A stretch of 64,000 nt of DNA, taken from Histomonas meleagridis (Eukaryota > Parabasalia > Tritrichomonadida > Dientamoebidae). The stretch lies in contig WSYJ01000147.1 in assembly GCA_020186115.1 (NCBI GenBank), positions 1 to 64,000 on the forward strand. The letters run 5' to 3'. How positions within the stretch are numbered: position 1 is the first letter of the stretch; every line of letters begins with the position of its first letter. The notes under the pieces were generated by a model. The model searched no databases, was not told the origin of the DNA, and worked only from the letters and a program-made list of their open reading frames with translations. This document shows positions 39,761 through 47,947 of the stretch, piece by piece. The position numbers were made by a program, and so were the translations under genes.

Positions 39761-40609
39761 ATGGCGGGTTGTTCAAATTGTTCCCGCGCTGGTTATTACA
39801 TCAAAATGGGTCTTCCTGTACAGCGTTTCCTGAAATTTCCTGCACGAAAAGAAGAAAGGCCATCAGGAAAGTCTGATTTAAGTTTGCTTTGGGAAAGGTC
39901 TCTTGCACCTTCACCAATATCATCACCAATCCCAAAAATTTCAGGAACTTCTAGAGCAGTATCAAATGATATTTTTGCTCTACTGGCAGCAACAAAAAGA
40001 GAAGATACCCCAAGAAAGAAATTGTTTTGTCCACAAACATTAATTGTTCCACCAACGCCAAAGAAAATGCCAGCTCCTGTTTTAGAATTACTTTACAAAA
40101 GTGTCTCTATAATGACAAATAGAAGGTTTGATGTTCCAGAAAAAATTTCTCAAAAAATAACATATTCATTTTTTGGCGGTGAATACCAAGAAGCTGCATG
40201 GAATAACTTCAAAACAATTTTGAATTATGCTGAGTGTTCAGTAGTTTCGACACCTACCATGATTTTTTTATTTTGTGATGGAGTTGTAAAAGGAAAAGCA
40301 ATAACAGGAACTGCTCTTAAAAGATTAGAAAGTGCTTCTGACAATCTCCCACTAATTCCTATGGAAGCTGCGATTAGTATTATTGATGATATTTTTTTGA
40401 AAGAAAGATTGAATCTTTTTTCAACAAAAGAATTCCATTATAGTACTGTCATGCCGGTATCTATATCTTACTCTGAGTACCACACATCAAATGGTAAGAA
40501 ATTTAGGACGATTGTTACAGGTCATATTTTCCCATTTGAAATCGATATTATAAATGAAGAGAAAAATAATTATGAATCTTTCACAATCCAATCATCTGCG
40601 TTTCAATAA
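39761..40609 (+). CDS. Hypothetical protein with CSNCSRAGYYIK N-terminus
   Basis: 282 residues from ATG. The N-terminal ~110 residues are Ser/Pro/Lys-rich and probably disordered (SLAPSPISSPIPKISGTSR, proline-directed phosphosites). The rest (from ~115) looks folded, with alternating strands and helices (KITYSFFGGEYQEAAWNNF ... FHYSTVMPVSISYSEYH). No family is recognised. It sits between ankyrin and enolase relics and has its own clean start. Confidence 0.6.
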   Translation: MAGCSNCSRAGYYIKMGLPVQRFLKFPARKEERPSGKSDLSLLWERSLAPSPISSPIPKISGTSRAVSNDIFALLAATKREDTPRKKLFCPQTLIVPPTPKKMPAPVLELLYKSVSIMTNRRFDVPEKISQKITYSFFGGEYQEAAWNNFKTILNYAECSVVSTPTMIFLFCDGVVKGKAITGTALKRLESASDNLPLIPMEAAISIIDDIFLKERLNLFSTKEFHYSTVMPVSISYSEYHTSNGKKFRTIVTGHIFPFEIDIINEEKNNYESFTIQSSAFQ

Positions 40610-40879
40610 ATTGTTTTCGACTGTATAGTATTCATTTGATTCAAAACTGTTGTATGAGTTTTTTAAGCTTATAAACCTCCAAAGATAAAGCTAAATGATG
40701 TATGAAATATGTTAAAATGAAATATATTTAATGTTTAAAAAAAATCCATCTTTAAACGAAAAAAAAAATTATGATTTCTATATAATCTAAGTTTTCATGA
40801 AGAGTTAAATTTTTAATAATGATATCATAATATTTAATAATGGTTTTTGGTATTTTCTAACAAACTTCAGTTGATCAAC
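40610..40879. other. Intergenic region
   Basis: AT-rich, nothing recognised. Confidence 0.5.
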
Positions 40880-41010
40880 CTATATATTGTGAAGAACATA
40901 TTGAGAAATACACATATCTTTAGAAACGCAACATTTCCTTTAAATAAAGATAAATATTTTAGTTGTTGAGAAATTTTATGTTTGAAAAAGTTTGAGATGG
41001 TCATTTAATG
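40880..41010 (+). pseudogene. Second enolase 3'-end relic
   Basis: Matches the C-terminal codons and 3' flank of the larger enolase relic: GTGAAGAACATATTGAGAAA aligns with the block at about 41710-41735, and AGAAATTTTATGTTTGA with the flank near 41809. It shows that at least two decayed copies lay in tandem. Confidence 0.6.
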
Positions 41011-41189
41011 TATTTACTCGTTTGAAATTGCGCTTTTGTTAATGCTTTTGTGTAAAATATCTCATAGGAATTTGAAATCAATGTTATAATATGTGCAGTA
41101 CGAACATTATAAAAGCATTTGATCTCAATGGGTTTTTATTATAAAAATATATACACATAAAACTTTTACGTACATAAATGCAGAACACA

Positions 41190-41787
41190 AATTTTTGGCA
41201 CAGAAAATGGACACCTCCACAAAGAACCTCAGCGATGAAGGAGGCTTCACGCCATGTCTTGCGATCAAAGACGCCATCTAAGGATATCCGCAGCGTCTGA
41301 GTTCTCTGACGAAGAAACTAAACTCTGCGAAGTGGAGATAGTTGTCAAGAAGTCGGCGACGAAATGATCTAATATTGGGCTAACCTCATAGCGAAGCACC
41401 CATGCATTGTCTCAATCGAAGATGGTCTTCAAGAAAATGACTATATACATTGGAAAGAACTCAACGCAACACTCGTCAAAAAGGTGCAACTCGTCGGCGA
41501 TGACCTATACACATCAAACCCAAAGACAATCGAAGGAAAATATTGCAACGCGTTGTTACTTAAGGTAAACCAAATCTGTACTATCTCAGATGTTATGTAT
41601 GCGGCGAAGCTCATGAAATTGACGCCGGACAAAACATAGTATTAAATCATAAATCGCTGATATTGCCGTATTGGTGTACAACAAATTAATACCGGATCTA
41701 CAGCATGTGGAGAATGTATTGAGAAGTACAAATATCTTCTTCAAATTCTACGAATATCTTAAGGAACACGATATTCTCGAGGAATAA
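41190..41787 (+). pseudogene. Enolase pseudogene (C-terminal half)
   Basis: Blocks of the glycolytic enzyme enolase in changing frames: NLSDEGGFTPCLAIKDAI, then after stops AKHPCIVSIEDGLQEND, LVGDDLYTSNPKTIEG, ALLLKVNQICTISDV, and near the end NTGSTACGECIEKYKYLLQI. These match the enolase GDEGGF, SIEDP, DDL-TNP, LLLKVNQIG and TGAPCRSER regions. Several stops and frame changes make it dead. Its GC content is well above the surroundings, as expected of a once highly expressed, codon-biased gene. Confidence 0.9.
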
Positions 41788-41871
41788 AGATAAACGTTTT
41801 GATTGATGAGAAATTTTATGTTTATGTAATATTTGAGTTGGCAAATGAAAGCATTTATTAGATACAGTGCT

Positions 41872-43830
41872 TTATTTAATGTCTTTGCGTTTGTTTTGAG
41901 TTGATAAATCAAGTGCTGATTTAAATAATTTAAATAATTTCCAAATATTATTTTGAAATATCAAATTATTAAAATAAATTTTAAATAAAACAAATAAATA
42001 TCTTTAGCATTAATATCAATTCCTTCTTGCTTAAGAAGTAATTTAAATATTTTTGTATGACCTTTTTCAGATGCCCACATAAGTGCTGTTTTAGATATTT
42101 TATATAATTTCCAAATATTATTTTGAAATATCAAATTATTAAAATAAATATCAAATAAAACAAATAAATATCTTTAGCATTAATATCAATTCCTTCTTGC
42201 TTAAGAAGTAATTTAAATATTTTTGTATGACCTTTTTCAGATGCCCAGGTAAGTGCTGTTACAAATAATTTAAATAATTTCCATATATTATTTTGAAATA
42301 TAAAATTATTTAAATAAATATCAAATAAAACAAATAAATATTTTTAGCATTAATATCAATTCCTTTTTGTTCAAGAAGTAATTTAACTATTTCTATATGA
42401 CCATTTGAAGATGCAGATATAAGTGATGTATTAAATAATTTAAATGATTTCCAAATATTATTTTGAAATATAAAATTATTTAAATAAATATCAAATAAAA
42501 CAAATAAATATTTTTAGCATTAATGTCAATTCCTTCTTGTTCAAGAAGTAATTTAACTGTTTCTGTATGACCATTTATAGATGCCCACATAAGTGCTGTC
42601 ATAAAAAATTTAAATAATTTCCAAATATTATTTTGAAATATTAAATTATTAAAATAAATATTAAATAAAACAAATAAATATTTTTAGCATTAATATCAAT
42701 TCCTTCTTGTTCAAGAAGTAATTTAACGATTTCGATGTTACCAATTTCAGATGCCCACATAAGTGCTGTTTCAATTATTTTTAATATTTTCCAAATATTA
42801 TTTTGCATTTTCAAATTATTTATATAAAAATAAAACAAAGCAAATAAATATTTCCATAATTAATATCAATTCCTTCTTGTTCAAGAAGTAATTTAACTAT
42901 TTCTTCATGACTATCATTAATTGCACCCATAAGTGCTGTTTTACTATATATTTTAAAGAATTTCCAAAATTTATTTTGAATGTTCAAACTATTAAAATAA
43001 GTTTCAAATAAGACAAATAAATTTTTTCGTTGATATCAATTCCTTCTTGTTCAAGAAGTAATTTAACTATTTCTGTATCACCATATGAAGATGCATAAAT
43101 AAGTGCTGTATTAAATAATTTAAACAATTTCCAAATATTATTTTGATATATCAAATTATTGAAATAAATATTAAATAAAACAAATAAATATTTTTAGCAT
43201 TAATATCAATTCCTTTTTGTTCAAGAAGTAATTTAACTATTTCTATATGACCATTTGAAGATGCACAAATAAGTGCTGTATTAAATAATTTAAATAATTT
43301 TCAAATATTATTTTGAAATATTAAATTATTAAAATAAATATTAAATAAAACAAACAAATATCTTTAGCATTAATATCAATTCCTTCTTGTTCAAGAAGTA
43401 AATTAACTATTTCTATATGACCTTTTGAAGTTGCTTTCATAAGTGCTGTATTAAATAATTTATATAATTTCCAAATATTATTTCGAAATATTATATTGTT
43501 AAAAATTATATTAAATTAAACAAACAAATATCTTTAGCATTAATATCAATTCCTTCTTGTTCAAGAAGTAATTTAACGATTTCTATATGACCTTTTTCAG
43601 ATGCTAACGTAAGTGCTGTAGTAAATATTTTAAATAATTTCCAAATATTATTTTGAAATATCAAATTATTTAAATAAATATCAAATAAAACAAATAAATG
43701 GTTTTAGCATTGATGTCTATTCCTTTTTGTTCAAGTAGTAATTTAACTATTTCTATATATCCAAAACCAGATGCATTTATAAGTGATGTATAAAATAATT
43801 GAAATAATTTCCAAATATTACATTGAAATA
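41872..43830 (-). repeat. Array of 11 ankyrin units with spacers, 170-bp period (array A)
   Basis: Directly downstream of the ankyrin-family frame at 43831-45180. The landmark TAATATCAAT (or close variant) recurs at 43881, 43711, 43541, 43371, 43201, 43031, 42861, 42691, 42521, 42351, 42181 and 42011: eleven intervals, all 170. Each unit codes an ankyrin repeat such as TALMWASEIGNIEIVKLLLE followed by QEGIDINAK, with no stop or frameshift in any of eleven full units. Between units lies an AT-rich spacer with a stop and a frame change. A last partial unit reads KSALDLSTQNKRKDIK and stops at 41872-41874, a plausible C-terminus. Confidence 0.9.
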
Positions 43831-45180
43831 TCAAAATGTTAGAATAAATCTCAAATTATTGAAATGAATATCATTTCCATTAATATCAATTCCTTTTTGC
43901 TTTAAAATATATTTGACAAGTTCAATGTTTCCTGAATATGAAGAATATGATAAAATATTTTTTGGGATCTTATAATTTAATTGAAAATATTCCACTAAAA
44001 AGATGTTACCGATCCTTGCTGATTCATTAATAATATCATCGTCAATTTTCATTCCATTTTCAAGTAAGAATGAAAAGATTTCATAGTTATGATATAAAAT
44101 ACAAAATTTTCCTAATTTTTCTAAGCTGTACGTTACTTCTAAATTATCCTCATATAACTTATACGCATTAAAGCCTACAGCTTTACTATCATCACTGTCA
44201 TCACTTGAATCATTATTACTAGTAGAGCTTTGAAACTGATCATTTTCTTCTAGTTTTTCTAATTTCTTTTCAAAAATATATTTAAAGATATCATTTTGAT
44301 GAAATTTTATCGCTGTTTCATATGCACCTTTAAATGATGCATGATTTTGTTCACATAAATGAATGATTTCTGCATTTCCACTTGCAATTGCATATTTACC
44401 TGTATAATAAACATCTGCATCATTCATAAGTAAATATTTAAAACATTTAATTGAACCAAAAAATGCTGCATAATCAATTAATGAAACATTCCATAGATTA
44501 ATAAAATCACATCTTTCATAAATTGATTGCTTAATAAGTTGATTAAACCTAAAATCATTTTGTGATGAAATTTTTTGAAGTTTTTCAACATCATCATTCC
44601 GGATTATTTCTGCAATTCCAAATGTATTATCTCCTTCTTTTATGAATTGTTTATGAAGTTCCCAATCATTCTTTGATAGTTTATCATAATTTTCTTGGAT
44701 TTGCTCGAAATAATTATCTTTTTCTAATTCATTAATTTCTTCTTCAGACATATATTGTATAAAATATGGTTCGTTTATATCTTTGGTAATTTTTGATTCA
44801 ATGAAATTATTTTCAATGAAATACTCAAGAATATAAAATGTTTCTTGATCATATTTGTGTTCATCCAAAAGAAAACTTGTAAGTGCTTCTAAAATTTTAG
44901 GTTTGTTGTTATTCTCTTCATATTGTTCAATTTTTTTTATAAAATCAAAATAAATTTCATAATAATTTACTCGCATACTAAAACGTATATATATCATTTG
45001 ACTAATAACAAGGTTAAATGAGTAAAAATGGTTTCCATCAAATTTAGTGATTAAAGAATTAAACGATTGAATAATATTGTCTTCATTCAAGTTGAAAATT
45101 ATTTGTTTAATGAATACAAGGAATTCCCATTTGTTGTGAATTATTTGTTTCGTCTTTTTTTCTTCCCTTTGGTTGCTCAT
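43831..45180 (-). CDS. Ankyrin-family protein (DUF3447-like N-terminal domain), gene A
   Basis: The frame opens at a TTG (45225), but the first ATG is 45180 (MSNQREEKKTKQ), giving 449 residues. The N-terminal ~200 residues are a helical domain shared with the gene at 53414-54544 and the chimera at 30167. The core LIDYAAFFGSIKCFKYLL, GKYAIASGNAEIIHLCE and KFHQNDIFKYIFEKKL is the DUF3447/ankyrin-type block very common in trichomonads. The first ankyrin repeat (SYSGNIELVKYILKQ) runs into a spacer and stops. Eleven more intact units follow downstream (array A), so the true protein may be far longer. Role: unknown, protein binding expected. Confidence 0.8.
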   Translation of the reverse strand: MSNQREEKKTKQIIHNKWEFLVFIKQIIFNLNEDNIIQSFNSLITKFDGNHFYSFNLVISQMIYIRFSMRVNYYEIYFDFIKKIEQYEENNNKPKILEALTSFLLDEHKYDQETFYILEYFIENNFIESKITKDINEPYFIQYMSEEEINELEKDNYFEQIQENYDKLSKNDWELHKQFIKEGDNTFGIAEIIRNDDVEKLQKISSQNDFRFNQLIKQSIYERCDFINLWNVSLIDYAAFFGSIKCFKYLLMNDADVYYTGKYAIASGNAEIIHLCEQNHASFKGAYETAIKFHQNDIFKYIFEKKLEKLEENDQFQSSTSNNDSSDDSDDSKAVGFNAYKLYEDNLEVTYSLEKLGKFCILYHNYEIFSFLLENGMKIDDDIINESARIGNIFLVEYFQLNYKIPKNILSYSSYSGNIELVKYILKQKGIDINGNDIHFNNLRFILTF

Positions 45181-45611
45181 TTTGGATTTTTTGGTTTTAT
45201 AATGTTTGATTTCAAACCATTTCAATTTTCAAAATAAACCATTAAAACTCGAATGAATTTTTTGGGAAATTCTATACTTTATGAAAAGTGATGTGTTGGC
45301 GAACGTTATGCGATCTTTAAAAAACATTTTAACAATATGTAATTCTCTTTAGAGGAATTATTACTAGTAAAAAATTGAATTTTTACAGTAAGTAACTCAT
45401 TAAAGGAGTTTTAATGCTGTTCTTTAAAAGAAATTTCAATTATGATATCGGATCTGAGTGAGAAATGAAACAATTATTAAAATTGTGGTGTTTTTGAAAA
45501 ATAGAGAAAGATAACATCAAATATTCCACTCATAAAGAGACAAAATCAATGTAACAAGTTTTCATTGAAATAAATTGATTTAGATATTATGAAGTAAATT
45601 TGTGGCTTTAT
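45181..45611. other. Divergent-to-convergent intergenic region
   Basis: Upstream of ankyrin gene A and downstream of NAC-alpha. AACCATT at about 45236 is one base off the promoter heptamer. Otherwise AT-rich with no gene. Confidence 0.5.
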
Positions 45612-46178
45612 TTATAAGGCCAAGTTCATAACGGCCGTGACCAGATCGCCATCAGCATCACGGAGAGCTTGGACAGCACGAGCACGTGAAACATTGGATT
45701 GTTGCATGATAGTATTGATATCTTCTTCCTTGAGTCCTGTAGCATCAACTTCGCCTTCTTGGTCGTCTTCAACAACTGTAGTAGTTGGTTCTTTTGGAAT
45801 GGCTTCTTGAGCAGCAGCAGCAGAATTTTTGAGTTGTTCGACAGCCCTTGCACCTGGGTCTTGCATTTGTGGTTCTCCAAAAACAATATATACATCATCA
45901 ATAAAGTAAACATCTGGTGATGCAAAAGTCCACATGATTTGTGCACCTTTCCTCATCATAACTGTGGAAACCTTTTCGAGTGGTTTGAGGTTATGCTTAA
46001 GGAGAGCTTCCTTCATCTTCTTTTCTGCACGAGATACTTTGCGTGGAGCAGCAACTGGTTCTTCAGTCTTGGTTTCTTCAGTCTTTTCTTCATCCTTGAC
46101 TTCTTCAACCTTGTCTTCAGGTTTGACTTCTTCAACTTTTGTTTCAGCTGGAGCAGCAGCAGCTTCTTTTTCAGCCAT
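45612..46178 (-). CDS. Nascent polypeptide-associated complex, alpha subunit
   Basis: 188 residues from ATG 46178. An acidic/Ala-Glu-rich N-terminal tail (1-45) precedes the NAC domain (about 50-110: KVSRAEKKMKEALLKH ... VSTVMMRKG ... SPDVYFIDDVYIVFGEP) and a UBA domain at the C-terminus (LKEEDINTIMQQSNVSRARA to the end). NAC-alpha pairs with NAC-beta (BTF3) on the ribosome to shield new chains and control signal-recognition-particle access. Upstream in its direction CCTTTTGTG lies just before the ATG, as at eL29 and ubiquitin-L40. Confidence 0.95.
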   Translation of the reverse strand: MAEKEAAAAPAETKVEEVKPEDKVEEVKDEEKTEETKTEEPVAAPRKVSRAEKKMKEALLKHNLKPLEKVSTVMMRKGAQIMWTFASPDVYFIDDVYIVFGEPQMQDPGARAVEQLKNSAAAAQEAIPKEPTTTVVEDDQEGEVDATGLKEEDINTIMQQSNVSRARAVQALRDADGDLVTAVMNLAL

Positions 46179-46716
46179 GTGTTAACACAAAAGGCTGGCC
46201 ATCGCCCTCAAAATTACCCTTAGGAGGGCAATTTATGCATGGAAATACCACATGAAAATTACCATAAGCACGATCAAAACTGCTTTAAAAATATTGATTG
46301 GTTTATAGAAAAGTTGTATTGTTTCATTCTTCCAGTTGAAACAAGTGATTTTTTAAATATTCCTTAATTTTGTAAACCAAGCTTCCAAGCTTTGCTGTTC
46401 TAATAAATTATAATGGTTTGAGATTTAATCTCATAGAAACAATTTGAAATTTTAAAGTATACTTTTCTTCTGGTTTAATTTAATGATTTAGATTCCAAAC
46501 AAAAGCTAGGAATTTTTTGTTGTCAACAAGTAAATAAAATTTGACGATTTTAAAAAATTCCAGAAACTGAAGGGTTCCTAAAAAGGAATCTTTCGAAATA
46601 TCAAAAGTGACCACTTTTTGGTTAAATTTTTCTTAAACGAACGTTCTCATTTAACCATTTTTTCGATTCAAAAGCATATGCCATTCAAAATTGAATGAAC
46701 GATTGGCCAATCAGAG
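46179..46716. promoter_or_regulatory. Divergent intergenic region of NAC-alpha and the kinase
   Basis: Carries the NAC-alpha CCTTTT element (46185-46195, minus strand) and, at 46640-46650, a GAACGTTC palindrome 70 bases before the kinase. No gene seen. Confidence 0.5.
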
Positions 46717-47832
46717 ATGAAGAAAAGAAATTCAATATTTTCCGATCCTTTTATTCATCTAATGGATTCACTTAGTTCTGAAGATGAAGAAAAGCGCCCC
46801 TTAAAACAAATAAATCAGTTTTTAATTCTCCAAAAAATTGGTGAAGGATCTTTCTCCAAAGTTTATTTGGGTAAAGATATGCAAACAGAAAAACTCTATG
46901 CATTAAAAAGATTTAAATTAAAGGAACTCCAACGAGTTGAAGCAGGAATTTCACAGTTGGAAAGAGAAATATCTGCAATGCGAAAAATAAAACATCCAAA
47001 CATTATAAAGCTCCACTTAGCTCTTCATGTTGAGTCAATAGATGTAGTTTACTTGGTTTTGGATTACGCAGATTGTGGATCTCTCCAAAATGTTATCGAA
47101 ACAAATTCTTTAAGTATCGATGAAATTAAGCATATTTTTAACCAAGTTCTTTCGGCTGTTTTATGTTTACATTCAAATGGTATCGTTCATCAAGATATAA
47201 AACCATCAAATATATTGATATGTAGTAATGGAAATGTTTTCTTAGCTGACTTCGGGTTAGGGCATAGCTTTAGGAGTACCGCTATGGTTGTAGGCTCTCC
47301 TGGTTATCAGGCTCCAGAAGCATTATATGATTCAGATTGGTATCAAGAAGAGTTGGACCCTGCAAAAGAGGACATCTGGTCATTAGGCGTTTCAATTTTT
47401 CAAACTCTTTTTCATTGCCTTCCATTTACGGGGAGTAATGTTTTTGAGATAATCCAAAATATCAAAAATAAACCATTGGTCATTCCAGATGGCACAGATC
47501 CTTTTATAGTTACTATTCTGAAAGGAATGCTTTGTGTGAACCCTGCCGAAAGAATGTCGATTGAAGAAGTTCGAAATTCAGATTTTTTTAAACATTCAAA
47601 AAAAATCGAAAAATTTCACTTCCAGGCAAACAATACACTAGAAGATTCATCAAAGCGTCCTATACAACATTTTGATGCTATTGTATGTGATGATAATTAT
47701 TCTTTTGCAAGATGCAGTTTGACACCATCTGGCCTTCTTGAATCGCTTGGAATCACTCCACATTCGGGGTTTGAAGAATCACCATCTCCTAATATTTTAT
47801 TAGATATTTCACAAAAGATCCACCAAAAATAA
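46717..47832 (+). CDS. LKB1/CaMKK-like serine/threonine protein kinase
   Basis: 371 residues. Kinase domain about 35-293: glycine loop IGEGSFSKVY (41-50), Lys64, Glu in LEREISAM, catalytic HQDIKPSN with Asp160, DFG with Asp178, APE at 199-201. HQD instead of HRD makes it a non-RD kinase, as in LKB1 (HKD). The C-lobe segment PFTGSNVFEIIQNI ... ILKGMLCVNPAERMSI follows LKB1 (PFEGDNIYKLFENI ... LLKGMLEYEPAKRFSI). LKB1/CaMKK activate AMPK-type energy-sensing kinases. Exact orthology is inferred. The tail (~295-371) is Ser/Pro-rich. The ATG follows TCAGAG, an initiator-like sequence. Confidence 0.8.
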   Translation: MKKRNSIFSDPFIHLMDSLSSEDEEKRPLKQINQFLILQKIGEGSFSKVYLGKDMQTEKLYALKRFKLKELQRVEAGISQLEREISAMRKIKHPNIIKLHLALHVESIDVVYLVLDYADCGSLQNVIETNSLSIDEIKHIFNQVLSAVLCLHSNGIVHQDIKPSNILICSNGNVFLADFGLGHSFRSTAMVVGSPGYQAPEALYDSDWYQEELDPAKEDIWSLGVSIFQTLFHCLPFTGSNVFEIIQNIKNKPLVIPDGTDPFIVTILKGMLCVNPAERMSIEEVRNSDFFKHSKKIEKFHFQANNTLEDSSKRPIQHFDAIVCDDNYSFARCSLTPSGLLESLGITPHSGFEESPSPNILLDISQKIHQK

Positions 47833-47947
47833 ATCTTGTTTTCATGAATAAACGGTTTCTTAACGTACATTATTGTTTAAAAGAACGTTTAATAAGGGCA
47901 CCCCAACTCAAATTGACTATATTTGTTTGACCAAATAAATTACCAAA

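Noticed and set aside
42600-42700. Ordinary spliceosomal introns from GTTTTATT to ACAG in each ankyrin unit
   Set aside because: That segment is 76 bases, which leaves a non-multiple of three, and GT or AG is missing in several units.
41880-43860. CRISPR-like regular repeat array
   Set aside because: Period 170 with both parts of the unit conserved, and one part coding an ankyrin repeat; no short repeat with unique spacers.
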